From contig QVRM01002770.1 in the NCBI GenBank assembly GCA_003439945.1, positions 132,501-196,500 of the forward strand: a stretch of DNA of 64,000 nt, written 5' to 3'. The notes below the pieces were generated by a model. That model was not told where the DNA came from. It searched no databases and saw only the letters and a list, made by a program, of their open reading frames with translations. Source of the stretch: Dermanyssus gallinae (Eukaryota > Arthropoda > Arachnida > Mesostigmata > Dermanyssidae). Position 1 is the first letter of the stretch, and every line of letters begins with the position of its first letter. Made by a program: the position numbers and the translations under genes. Positions 25,259 through 37,076 of this stretch are shown one piece after another.

Positions 25259-27899
25259 GAAAAAGCCAAGACTGGTTTTATAGACGATGACGACATATGA
25301 ATTTGCGGATAGCGTTAGCACGTAACTCATAAATGAACTTTAACAATGCTGAATTCTGGCCTTCGGTGCGATTTAAGTTGCTACTTTGGCACACATTTAA
25401 AAAGAAACACTTTTATTCTCTTAAATACTATGTTGAAACAGCTCGTCAAGTGACTATGGTAGCTGACGGGCAAAAATAATTTAACTTTTGAAAGAGACGT
25501 CAAAGCTTCTCTTAGACTGCTCCGCAACAGATCTTAATGGCCTGCTTATACCATAGACTAACAGAATATAATAGACTATAATTCACTTTTAGTGACATAA
25601 TACAAATTGACACGTGATATGAGTAGGCTGATAATGGTATTTGAAAATGCTCTATTACATGCATTTTAAATACCTTGTCATTCGAATGAAAAAAAAAGAT
25701 TATTTTTATAATTGCATAACTAGCATGTTTATCATTATTTCCATAGTTGCATGTTCATTTAATTCGCTTCGCAATTCATACGCTATGCGAATGCGCTGCT
25801 GAACACGCGGCAGCTGTGAGAATCAGCAAGCAGTGGTTCAGATAGCCAGCTCATATGTCAACGACATTATCCGCGACTGTATATGAGTCAACACTTTGCA
25901 TAGAACATAGTTTTAATTCTAACCACAAACCACTATCGAAAAAGTTCAGGTATTTCGTTTGGTAAAGTTCTTGTAGAGTAATGGCAAATACAGCATCTAA
26001 AAATATTATTGGGAAAATAACCAACAATTATAAGAATATATCCAATATATAAATATTGTTGATTAACATCAGGTTGAACTTGCATAACGTGATGAGTAAG
26101 GCCAGAGGTGCCTGTTCATGAAAAAACGGTATCAGTGAATTCACCCTTACATAAGATATCACCACAAACGATGTAGTATTCAAATCTGTGTGGTTGTGGA
26201 TATGCTTCAAGGACACTGATGTTTCACCATCTTCAATGTTCTTGAATGTGTACTCTGCTTATTATGCTTATTAAGCCGGCAGCACACTTGCCGGCGTTAA
26301 CCAGTCATTCCGGAGTCGGTGGAAGTCATCTCTCCGTGCAAGTAATAAGTTAGTGATATTTCCCTTTAGCTAGAGATAAGTCTTCGAACGGACCACGACA
26401 ATATGACAACAAATATTAGTTGCAATATAACCTATATCGTATTTATTGCCTCCCATGATCAACGGACTAAGAAAGTGTTACTAACGGTACCAAGGAAATG
26501 TTACACATCCATGACCAACTTTGTATTTATGAGGAAAACGCTCAGCACACGCATAATTCGCGCGTATTACGGGCAGGCACGCTGAAAACAGAGTAATTGC
26601 TAACCTCCTTTTACATTTGATGAGCTCAAGATTGATTTTCAGCGCAGTGTTCGAGTAGTATAGCCCACGGCTAGGAACGGCACGAGAAGGGTGTTTGCTT
26701 CTTATAATACGTAAGTAAACTACGTTTATATTGGTAAGTCTACGAGAATGTGTATATAAGGTGTTGAAGAGACGAGCTCGATGTGTTGCCGCGAACAACA
26801 AGTGTATTTTTGCGCTGGTCACGTCGATTTCTATATTGTCACAGCTTCGGTCATTTCCAAACTAGTACCTGGAAAAGGTTTCTAATGAAAACGCGAATCT
26901 ATCGAAAAGTGAACTAAAAGGTCTCAAGGCGTGATGTTCACAGCGATGAATGCTAGATGAGAACATTGCACGCCTGACAATACCGCTGAACTCGACAATT
27001 TCCACCTGAGAATACCGGAGAGATTTTTACGCTCTTCACGAATTGGGCGATACCAACAATTTGGAACCTAGCGAAGGTATATGCTATTGTTTGCTCCCAA
27101 AATTAAACCCCGTTTCTGACTCCTTTGGTTACCGTCCATATGGAGTAGTAAGTGAGAAATGCATTTAGTCGGTATGCCCAGACAGTTCCCATGGCCATTC
27201 CAAACGCGTAATATTGCTCCAAGAAGGTTGTCTTTACCGGTGCTAAGATGAGGCGTCGTTCACCTCGTCAAACGGCTGAGAACGGACCGGGCGATCAATA
27301 TGGTTCTTAACCGCGGTTTGGTTCATCAACAGGAACGGGGCGCTATCATTTGTCAGGACAATGTGCAGTTTTATGTGAGCCGTCGTGCGGGTCTTCAGAG
27401 AATGAGCGACCTGAGCTAGGAAGTTATTGAGTACTAACCATATTCGCAGACCTTGAATTTCTGACACTCTTTGTGTCTATCGTATCTAAGAGAACGTAGC
27501 TAGAAGAAGAAAAGTCCAATATTTATCAAATATATTACAGAGAGGTTCTAAAAAAGGGGGGCGGAAGCTCTCTGGTAGTAAAGAGGACGGATAATAAATA
27601 TACTGTTTCGATAGATGCTTGACACACATGCTTGTCCTTATCAATGTTTGCTCTCGTAACAGGACGAAAAACGAAAAACCTTTGTATTAAGCTAATATCT
27701 TCAATCTGGTCGACAAGTCAAACGATGATCTCCGCCGTGATACAAGTGGATTGTATTGAATTATTGTTCGCAAATGCAATGTACTTGCTTGTGGCAGTAC
27801 CGTGCAGCATTATCAACATGCACACTCATTATAATACTATGCACGCATTGCACTCATACGTACGTCCATTTGTGCGTTCGTTTAAGTTCGTTAATGAAT
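24557..27899. other. No gene seen
   Basis: A CAA/ACC run lies at about 24748-24800 and (TA)n at 25220-25253, followed by long AT-rich unique sequence. A stretch at 26995-27120 faintly resembles the start of a LINE reverse transcriptase on plus, but no motif is complete. No splice-consistent coding series was found. Confidence 0.5.
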
Positions 27900-28761
27900 A
27901 TTGTCATTGCTATCGCCATGATGATTGACGTTGCTGTTGCTGCTACCGCAGTTGTTGCTGTTGATACTGTCATTCCTAGTTATGATTGTATTGTACTGTG
28001 CTGCTGTTGTTGTTGTTGTTGTTAGTGTTCTTGTTGTTGTTGGTGTTCTTGTTGTTGTTGTTGGTGGTGTTGCTGATGCTGCTCCAGTAGTTTTGGCTGG
28101 CGCTGATCGCGGACTAGTGTTAATGATGCAGGCGACGTGGTTGATGGTGTTGCTGGTGTGGTTTTTGAAGAAGATGCCTGTTTAAAGACGAAAGTCTTTA
28201 AGGTACGTTGAAGTACTAGGGAGTCTCGCGGAATAGAGAATGATGTGGTCATGTATTAGTGTGCAGAAGCATGCAGGCAGACAAACCGCCGTATTCCAAG
28301 TAGCTCGCAGAGAAGACAGGCGGGGAGTTTGGGCCTCATGGGCAATCCTTTCCTGACGGTGCGTCATTGCATTGCAAAGAACAATAATAAACAAGTATTC
28401 GTCGTAGTTATGGTGGTTAGTGGACGAAGTAGTAGTAGTAGTAGTAGTAATACTGTAGTTGGCGCCAGTAGTCAAGAGCGTAGTAGTATAGGGCTACGAT
28501 AAGTGATCGTAGCACCAGCACGCCCAGCCCGGCCACGCACTGGCTCTGTCGCTGGGCGGGTAACTCATTGAATAAGCCCTTGCTTCCTTCTCCACACGTG
28601 AGCCTAAAGGCAGACCGACAAACGCCGGACGCTTCCGCAAGTGGAAAAGAGAAAAGAATAGGGAAAGAAACGAGATCAGATGAGAGATGAGAAGAGGGCG
28701 GATGAGTGGATGAGACGTCCGCACAGCAACTTTTATTTCAGTTTTTCCTATTTCTACCGGT

Positions 28762-28795
<34 letters not shown>

Positions 28796-29760
28796 TAAAT
28801 CAAGATATCGTAGACAGCACGCCGACGTGAAGACGGCTTTCTTTTCCCTTCGTCCCTTTCCCGTCACCCTAGCCACCCTGCCCCAGCCAGCTGAAGACGC
28901 GCGTTCTATCGTACCGGCGCCCGGCCGGCGCCGCGTGCGCTGTCATCATTATCATGATTTTAGGGGTTGCTTCTCAGGTACTGAGGTTTGCGGCGGAACT
29001 AAACAACTGGCTGGTGGCCCGCTTAGTGCAGCCAGCCGCTCGAGCCACAGAGTAACAGAAGTGAAGGGTCCGGGTACGTTATCAACGCCATCATCATCAT
29101 CACCGTCATCGTCGTCATTATGATCCGTGTGGGCGCCCCTCTCCGACGTCGTTGTTGCCGGCGGCGTCATAACGTGGTGGGGACCCCGTTAGATCACCGC
29201 GGCCCACCCAGTTGACCAGTTTCGTGGGTTTCCACTTTCGTTTTCGTGGCGCTTTGTGGCGCAGTCAAGATAAAGAGGCGAACCATCAGCGTGCGTATTC
29301 ATCATTGCTATAAACGCTGCGTCAATGTATACCGCTGATGCTGCTGATGCTACTGCTGTTGATGCGTCTGCCGCCGTCGTCGTCGTTGTTGTTGCCGCTG
29401 CTGCTGTATGAACTGAGCGATCGTTGCCGCAGCAATGATAACGGGATTGGCGAGAGGAAAGTTTGTAGAGCTGGTAATGGTAATGCTGTCACAGTGGGAA
29501 AGTGTCTGTTATACCTGTTGAATCGCCATACCTAGATCGCGCCAAAAGAAATGGTCACGGCAATAACAACGACGACGACAACAACAATCATAAAACAGCA
29601 ATAGTTAAAGCAGCAGCAGCAAAAACAACAACAACAACAACAACAATGACGGAAACAACACAATAACGATAACAACAACGCTACAACAACAAACATAACC
29701 GTATGCAGAAAAACGACGACGAAGACAACAACAACAACAACAACAACAAAAATAATGATA
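27900..29760. repeat. Triplet-rich block with (TA)n, no gene
   Basis: GTT/GCT triplets lie at 27935-28110, AGT triplets at 28430-28450, (TA)n at 28762-28788, ATC triplets at 29085-29125, and CAA triplets at 29620-29645 and 29727-29750. The 149-codon minus frame at 29532-29981 is poly-Cys/poly-Val translation of the CAA tracts. Confidence 0.7.
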
Positions 29761-30338
29761 TTAATAATGACACATAAAATCCGTTTAAAACGTAATACCA
29801 GTAGTAGATGTCGAAAGCGAGAGGCGATCAGAAAATACTGATACTTGATAAACAGAAGTAAATTTCCTTGCACTACGCGTAGCCGACATGTGATGGTAGC
29901 AACAATACCTGGATAATAAAGAAGCAGACTCGCCCCGAAAACGCAGAATAAGCGTAACAAATGTATATTAACGACAATCACAATAATTACGTCCCTACAA
30001 ACAACGGAGCGGTCGAAAATAGTATCTAATAATTTTCCTACCTTGCGTTATATCACTTTTATTCTCGTTTCGGTTTACAATATACTTCTCTGAAAATTGT
30101 TACGTTAGCCGTCGACGTTTGTACTTAATTACAGGGTTCAAAAGGGTTAGACTGCGAGTGACAGGTAATGCTGTGTTTGCTCAGACACACATAAAATTTA
30201 GGCAGCTGCCTAAATTGTATGTGCCTCCAACTGCACATTGGGAGACCAAGCTCAGCTATGTGTATATATTACTACATGATCGAGCTCGTGTTAAAAACCA
30301 GTTTAAGAACCGAATGTTGTTAGGTTTTAAGTAAAATA
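29761..30338. other. No gene seen
   Basis: AT-rich unique sequence. A 71-codon frame at 30119-30334 shows no domain. Confidence 0.45.
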
Positions 30339-31484
30339 TACGGGGGATGATCGGAAAGTTATAGTATTTTACATAGTGCCGCTGAAACGAAACCACATAA
30401 TCTTCCGGCTTTGGTTAGAAGCGTCATTCATCAGCTGCACGCAAATAACATTATGTGTGTAGCATCAATTTTGCCAATTGATAGTGGCGTTTATTGTTTG
30501 AGTTTGATTAATTAAGTCAAGAAAATGTGCACTTTTTTATAGAAAATATTAAAAAAGATTTCAAGACTTTTCCCCAAGCACTGTGTATACGTGGTACGTC
30601 GATTTCGTCGATGACCCCCGTTCGGGCAGGCCGAAAACGTCAACAACAGAAGAAGACATTGAAATTGTTTGTGATATCGTATTCGAATTACGATCAGAGA
30701 GATAGCTGAGGAATTGGAGATATGAATCAGTTGTAACAGTCTTGACCGATATTTTATGCGGACTGGTAAGTGGTTCGTTCCAAAAATGTTGAATTTCCAA
30801 CAAATGAACGCCCATCATAAAATGTCAGAAATGAATCTTCAGGTGGTGGCAAAAAAACCGAAATTGCTTCAGAGAGTGATTACAGGAGACGAGTCATGTG
30901 TATACGCTTAAGACATCGAGACCAAGGCTTAATTATCCCAGTGATGCTACTAAGGAGAGAGTCGGTCGAAGAAATTCAGACTTTGACTGATTTTGACTGT
31001 CTTTTTTGACTCCCATCTCCCATGGCGTTTTTGCCACCCGCGGCCAATAAGGAATACTACCGCAAGGGTTGCCGAAGGTCGCCCGAGAACGTTCGATTCA
31101 AGAAGCCTAAAACCTGGCCAAAAAACCCTTGCATCCTCCATCACGATAATGCAACAGGCACACACATTGTTACTGATTTTAGATTTTTTTATTTAAAATA
31201 AATTGATTAATGTAATTCCGCACCCCCCCCCCTATTCGCAGAGCCAGTCTCCGTGCGACTTTCCTGTTCCAGAGGTGAAAAAATTGAAGAGGTAACGTTT
31301 CGAGACTATAGGTGAGATATAGAAAATTCGCACAAGCAATTCTGTTCGATTCCAAAAAACGCGCTTAAAATATGTGCATTGCAACGAACAGGAGCTAATT
31401 CAAAGTAAATACAAACATTTTGGAAGATTAAATAAATCTTCTTTTTTATAAATATGTATCAGAACTTTTCGATCCACCCCAATA
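30339..31484 (+). mobile_element. mariner-like DNA transposon, decayed
   Basis: About 1.15 kb with matching ends: CGGGGGATGATCGGAAAGTT near 30341 corresponds to the reverse complement of the stretch ending at about 31482 (GGGGTGGATCGAAAAGTT). TA-rich borders fit TA insertion. The interior is a broken mariner transposase, somewhat shorter than the roughly 1.3 kb usual for the family. Confidence 0.85.
30495..31200 (+). pseudogene. mariner transposase pseudogene
   Basis: Diagnostic blocks survive in shifting frames. DDPRSGRPKTSTTEEDIE (about 30610-30665) is the linker after the helix-turn-helix region. RVITGDESCVY (about 30872-30904) holds the first catalytic aspartate and is the family hallmark. 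LHHDNATGTHI (about 31137-31170) matches the second catalytic segment (H-D-N-A). Numerous stops and frameshifts separate them. Mariner transposases normally excise and insert at TA dinucleotides; this copy is dead. Confidence 0.87.
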
Positions 31485-31734
31485 TAAATGAAGAGAACCG
31501 TTAATGTATGCATTTCTCTATCTTGCCGATACTCTTAGAAATATGCTGCAGTCGTGTACAAACTAGCCCCCAGCTCTTCAGCATCTTCAGCGTCTTCTTT
31601 TTTTGCATCGTATTTTTTAGACGTTTGATCCCGGTATAAGAGCATATTCTTCTCTATGCGTTTTGGCGAGGTATCATGCGGACAATTACCAGCACAGTGT
31701 CTAGAATTAAAATTGATTTTAAAGCGGGTTGTTT

Positions 31735-31912
31735 TTATTTCTAGACCATTCTCCGTCCCCTCTGGACTTGGAACTCACCGTGTGATATATCTTTAATGCA
31801 CTGAGGATCGGACATGCTGAGATATCTAGGGTTTCCCCAACAGTCCTTGTGGCAGCATAGCGGCTGACTCTCAGCGGTCTGGTTTATCATCTATTCTCAA
31901 TGAGCACAGCAC
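31735..31912 (-). mobile_element. SINE-2 fragment (tRNA head missing)
   Basis: It shares ordered blocks with the SINE-2 body at 24.27-24.42 kb: GAGGATCGGACATGCTGAGAT, TTTCCCCAACAGTCCTTGTG and GCTGACTCTCAGCGG. The promoter-bearing head is absent, so this is a truncated or partly deleted copy. Confidence 0.8.
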
Positions 31913-32849
31913 CTGTGGACAACGTGCTGTACGCTCTGGTGACACTAATGGCCAGAACTCTCAGAGTTTTGGTTAGCTTCTTCGTACTCTTCTTGGTTTT
32001 CAGTTCAGCTGGTCTCCACAGATATGACCCATTGACCTGAATTAAGTCATCGATTGAAAACAACGCTTTTTTTCGGAAAGCCTTTTTTTCTTGGAATTAG
32101 CCTGGTCAGCTTGTATGTCCCTTGATGCGTTTTGGCCGTTACATAATCATCATATGGTGGTAAAATAATCGTAGTGTTGTGTATATACTATATAAGTGCA
32201 TATATAGACATAGCAAAGACTATGTAAATAAAAATTAAGATATATAAGAACACAATACACATATATATGAGAGTACGTAAAACATTATATGAGTAGATAC
32301 GTAGAGTTCACTCTAGTAAAAGAGGGGCTGATTGCGGTCTAACAAACCGCGACGTAAAGGTAACCTCTACGCAACAGGCTTGAAGTCGATAGCAACCTTG
32401 GTTCACAACTATACATATAACCGGTCGACCCGTGCAAGTGAACGGATCCATGCAACGAGTTTGTGCGATTCACTTTTGCCTTCATCCTTCACGCGGTCTC
32501 GATGTGTCGAGTGTCAAATGTTTATTTCAATCTACGAGAATAGTTGTTTCATACGTATGAACCGCAAGGCCGACCCGTCCATTTGAATCTGAAACGTCAC
32601 AATCTTCACAATGAAACGATTATTTACCACTATCTAGTGCGACTCCGTTTGAGGCCAGTAGACCTCGTGAAAAAGCATCATCCCACAGAAATGAGCTTCG
32701 TGGGTACCATTGTTTTTTCTTTCACAAAACAGCACAGCGTTGTTGCATCGAAATCTGTTCAGCACGAACTGATTCGCCGTACTTCAAACTACGCCAATAG
32801 TGAAAAAGTTTTGTTAGGAACATGCGCTCGTTTCCACCAGGGTTTGCCG
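31913..32849. other. No feature recognised
   Basis: AT-rich sequence. It may include eroded 5' sequence of the retrotransposon that follows; a 149-codon frame at 32544-32993 covers this junction, but only its last part is in a retrotransposon region. Confidence 0.4.
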
Positions 32850-34948
32850 AATAGGGTGGAGTTCCTTAAGCTACATACTCGCAATCTGGGTAATGTACTT
32901 CGCTCCTTAATAGCCTCTCGATCTTCTACGGAGCAAATCTTACTGCTCTTCGGAAGAAAATATGCTCTATACGCCCAGTTGCATGCAGACTGATCTTAAG
33001 AAAACTGGCAGCAAAGATAGCTTTGGCCACAAATAAGAGAACAATACTCGCAGCGATAAAACCGCACCAGGTCGGTGTAGCAGTCAAGGGCGGAGCGGAA
33101 GCGGCAGTTCACGCCGCCCGAGCCTACGTTGAAGTAGAAAGACCGGCGCGCGTAATGGTCAAACTAGACTTTTGCAATGCGTTTAATTCAATCCGAAGAG
33201 ATTTGCTTCTGCGGAAAGTAGAACAGCATGTTCCGGACCTACTGCCACTAATCTGGCAAAGCTACAAAGAACCCTCACTGCTATCCTAGGATACGATGAC
33301 GCCTATCGTTTCAGAAAATAGAGTTCACCAGGGAGACCCGTTAGGACCCGCGCTCTTTAGCCTTGGTATATCGGGCCTGGTCGCTTAAATGCAAAGTCCG
33401 TTCAACGTTTGGTACCTAGACGACGGAACACCCGGAGGACCAACAGATATCGTAGCATCGAACATACGCCTACTTAAAGAATTTCAACAACAAAAGGCCT
33501 AGCTCTTAATCAATGCAAAGTGACTGCTTTCAGTGGATCCCACGAAGACAGAGCACGCGCAATGACCACAATATTAGAGATTCTACCTTTAGCGAGACAA
33601 CTAGACAAAGCTGTTATGAAACTACTAGGGGCCCCATTACTCAGGCGAAGAATCCCTCAAGTGCTAAACGACCAAACAGCCTTTATCGAGGGCGTATCAC
33701 CTTTGCTCAAGCGAATGCATCCACAAGCGGCAATGTGCGTGTGCAGATACAGCCTGGGAGCACCCCGTTTAAACTACATACTTCTTAGTGCACCGACAGA
33801 TCTCTGCCCAGATGAACTTGAGGCATATGATACTTCTACCAGAGAGATCATAGGCGAGGTTCTGAACGTCAAGTTTAACGACGAGATAAAAGAGGGCAAG
33901 TTTACCTATCAAGGAGAGTGGACTTGGCTTAAGGAATGCAGTAGGATTGGCTCCAGTATGTTACGCTGCTTCGCTGAATCAGTTCGGAGCTCTGTCAGAA
34001 TCGTTGGTAAGCCACGATGTGCAACAGCTAATTCACAAACATAAGGTGAAGGCTGAATGTAAAATCAGGATAAAATTGGACCCCGGCCCATTGGAAGAAC
34101 ATATATATCAACGCAAACTAGATGGATATAGTAGCAGAAAGCTAGCAAGAGACATCCAAGACTCTTTGTGTACGCGCCGTGAACAGGCGGTTTTCCGAGC
34201 CGCCAGAGATATTTCTAGTGGAGGCTGGCTTAAAGCCCTGCCATCTCCACATTTGGGCACTATGCTGGACCCGACCACTTTCCGCATGGCTGCTGCTATC
34301 AGGATAGAAGCTTCAATTTGCGAACCCTTTTCTTGCGCAGCATGCGGAAATGAGGTCGATGTCTACGGGTCACACCCACTGAGCTGCCCAAGAAGCTCTG
34401 GAAGGATTTCACGGCACATGGAGTTAAATTAAATAATCAAAGGGCAAGGTTGCCAGCAAAACTAGAACCACGGGGTCTCGAACAAGACAACGACAAGAGA
34501 CCTGACGGCGTGACCATACCATTATGGTCCCCCGGCAAGTGCTTGGCCTGGGATGCTACAGTGTTTTGCACAGTAGCTCCATCGTATCTCAGCCATAGCT
34601 CTGTTAGCACAGGATGGGTAGCAGAGCACGCCGAACAGGAAAAGAGACGCAAATACGCAGACCTTGAAAACAGTTTTCACTTCGTACCGGTGGCTATGGA
34701 AACATTAGGACCCATCAGCAGTGGAACAACAAAATTCATTCGGGATCTGGCCAGGAGAATGACAGCAACAACGGGGGACCAGCGGGAAGGCGAATATCTG
34801 AGACAACTTCTGTCTCTCGCGGTGTGTAGAGAGAATGCCGCTTCTATAATCGGCGCCATGGGATGAGCAGCTGAATACGTGCTTGAATCGACGTGACACG
34901 TCCAAACCTCACAACTGTACTCTGAGAACACAATAATAATAATAATAA
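32850..34948 (+). mobile_element. Dong/R4-like non-LTR retrotransposon, family B, decayed copy
   Basis: A 5'-eroded element ends in CACAATAATAATAATAATAAG, a (TAA)n tail or target, at 34931-34948. The coding remnants run in order: reverse transcriptase, CCHC knuckle, restriction-like endonuclease. Elements of this clade copy their RNA directly into a nicked target, and Dong-type members are known for insertion in TAA repeats. This copy has many frameshifts and stops and cannot move. Confidence 0.85.
32905..34866 (+). pseudogene. Family B reverse transcriptase/endonuclease polyprotein pseudogene
   Basis: The recognisable segments, in order, are as follows. GANLTALRKK at about 32930-32960 is the entry to the RT domain. 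VMVKLDFCNAFNSIRRD at about 33150-33205 is motif A with its Asp. HQGDPLGPALFSLG at about 33328-33370 is motif B, and WYLDDGT at about 33408-33430 is the catalytic motif C. A thumb and linker region covers 33520-34200. A CCHC knuckle, C-x2-C...H-x3-C, sits at about 34335-34390. A restriction-like endonuclease, RPDGVTIPLW...AWDAT, sits at about 34500-34560. Frames change at least five times, for example near 33290, 33500, 33900 and 34430. The downstream C-terminal piece is open for 138 codons (34450-34866). Confidence 0.87.
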
Positions 34949-35762
34949 GTTGCTCCCTACGAAAAGCGCTAATAAAGTAGGACTGAGGTAGTCTTTACTT
35001 AAGTACTATTCTGCACACGAAGCACAACTGAATGTATACTATCTACTAATGCGTATTTATTTATACATTAAACATTGCATAGTTGTTCGACAGAATAGCT
35101 GTCACGTGAAACCATTGCTTATTGAAACAATTGCGGCACATAATAATACCTATGATTATGATGTATGATATGAGTAACGCATAGTTATTCACGATATGCT
35201 TGTATACTTACGAAAATTAGAAAATTATGTTAATGCATGTTTATATAAGTTGTACCTATATAATGATGGTGCGTAATATCATGATAAAAAAATATATATT
35301 AATTTGCATCTGATGTTTAAATGACGCCTCTCTTAACTTCTAGCTAGTGGTTGGACTATAAAGTCTTGTGCGAAAGGAACTCATTGGCCTACGAAGAGGA
35401 GTGGTTTTAGATTTTAGTGAGTTAAGGAATAGTGTCGTCTTTAGTGGCCGATCCTGCACTCAAACTCCAGAGAGCTACGAAGCATATACATTAAACATTG
35501 CACAGTTGATCGACAGAACAATTGCGGCACATTATGATGCCTATAATTCTGATGTATAATAAGAGCAATGCATAGTTGTTCACGATACGCTTGCATATCG
35601 CTTTTACATATAATGTTTTGCGTTGTGTAATATTATAATTCGGCGTCTTGTTCGAAATAAAGGAGGATGCTGCAAGAAACAGGCTTGACAAACGCATCCC
35701 CATTGAAGCTGTACAAAAGAAAAATGGAAATAAATAGCGTCATCATACAAATCGACAAAATG
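34949..35762. repeat. Degenerate direct repeat, no gene
   Basis: Segments 35063-35205 and 35486-35600 are related: TTAAACATTGCA-AGTTG-TCGACAGAA, TTGCGGCACAT and GCATAGTTGTTCACGATA recur in the same order. An extra stretch of about 30 bases sits in the first copy. The rest is AT-rich unique sequence. Confidence 0.65.
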
Positions 35763-36038
35763 CGTATTGCTTGTGCAGTGAAGCACACATAATGCTTTCC
35801 AAAATCACGACGGCGTTTTTGTTTCTTAGCCTCAGGGTGTCGCCAGGACGTCGCACAGGAACGCCAGTCTAAGAGGGGGGGGGGGGGGGAGACAAGGAGC
35901 AAACTTGATTCTTCCGCAAATCTTAGTCAACAGTCATGGTCTACGCGCATATGTTCAAGATGATTAGGGGCAGGCGCAGGTGGGGGCGTCAGTTCAGCAG
36001 AGTCCCGTTAACTCCGAACAGGGCAGGAGCGTACACAG
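35763..36038 (-). pseudogene. Relic of a third FAR gene: 3' end of last exon
   Basis: The segment 35981-36038 matches the end of the FAR last exon. On minus it encodes LCTLLPCSELTGLC and a stop, one residue different from the intact gene (LCALLPCSELTGLC). Further downstream in gene orientation, TATTGCTTGTGCAGTGAAGCA (35763-35783) matches the 3' flank of the intact genes, with about 190 extra bases in between. The upstream coding part is missing because segmental duplication copy A begins at 36039. It shows that the FAR array once had at least three members. Confidence 0.8.
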
Positions 36039-36198
36039 TTTTTTTAACGGGAATTTTATGGGGTTTCGGGATTTCATAATGCACATGCACCGTTGACAGT
36101 TGTCAGCAACTAGTGTGGAACTCACATACCCACTAAAACTGCATTCCTCCCCTACCCCCAGGCTTAAATTTCTTTATATACATATATATATATATATA

Positions 36199-36398
36199 CC
36201 GAGCAAGATGGCTTAGTGGCAAAGTATTTGCCTTGCTTTCAGGAGGACTGGGTTCGAGACCCAGACCGGCCACTCTTAAATTGGTTTGCATGGTTTCCAA
36301 TTTAGACAAGGTAAATGCCGAAGTGGATTAAAATTAGCCATGACATAAAAAACCGTACACGGGCAATTGCCTTACGGAAATCTTAAAAAAAATATATA
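36199..36398 (+). mobile_element. SINE-3 (tRNA-derived SINE), copy in duplication A
   Basis: The tRNA-like head is GAGCAAGATGGCTTAGTGGC (A box) with a perfect B box GGTTCGAGACC at about 36251-36261. The non-tRNA body (AATTGGTTTGCATGGTTTCC... GGGCAATTGCCTTACGG) ends in an A-run and (TA)n. Its counterpart at 49867-50066 is part of the same duplication and not an independent insertion. Confidence 0.82.
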
Positions 36399-36830
36399 TA
36401 TATATATAATGACTCACACTCTTCTTGAGGACAGCTACATTAGTGGCAAAAACGTCAACGGAATATATCGTTTGTTATCTGATCGCTGTCTATTAATTGA
36501 TAGCAACCTTTAATTTATACCGCCGGCCGAATAAAAGTGGTGTCCGCACCCAAGTCACAAGTGAGTGGGTGTCCGCTGTCCTTGTGACAACAAAACTAAC
36601 TTTACTAAACTAAATCTCTAATAAACTACGCATAGCTTTAGCTTAAAATAAATATACATTTTATTTATACAAGTGTGGATAAACGCCAGATATCGCCTTC
36701 CTTGGCAATATATTCATTTGTCTTTTCAGCGTACAAATACTGTATAGAAGATTACACACATCTACGACTTGTGCATTTAGATACTCCAAGCAGGGCATCT
36801 AACATATCTACGATTTCATGCTCCGTTGAT

Positions 36831-36865
<35 letters not shown>

Positions 36866-37076
36866 TGTCTACTTTGGCTGCGTCGTCCACGCGTAAGCCG
36901 GCGGTGGGTATTCTTTGACCTATAACGTCTGAATGGTTGTCATGATAATTTTAACTGCTTTTTTATGCAAGCAAAGAGGATGCTGCCTGGGCGTGGCCCC
37001 GTGTCGGGCTAAAGTGACAGTGGTATCTTAGATCAGAAAATATTGCTTGTGCAGTGAAGCAGGTAGGGGCGTTAGT
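36399..37076. other. FAR 3' flank; (TA)n at 36836-36862
   Basis: Duplicated non-coding sequence downstream of the FAR stop codon. A minus-strand AATAAA lies near 36660, but I cannot link it to the gene with confidence. Copy B has extra sequence in this interval (around 50565-50610). Confidence 0.5.

Noticed and set aside
26995..27470. Reverse-transcriptase-like words on plus and a 74-codon minus frame
   Set aside because: No complete motif on either strand and no order of motifs; too weak to call.
29532..29981. 149-codon minus frame rich in Cys, Val and Leu resembling membrane segments
   Set aside because: The hydrophobic runs come from CAA triplet repeats read on minus; composition alone explains it.
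36199..36275. Functional tRNA gene
   Set aside because: The A and B boxes are good, but the cloverleaf does not close with normal arms and a shared non-tRNA body follows, so it is a SINE head.
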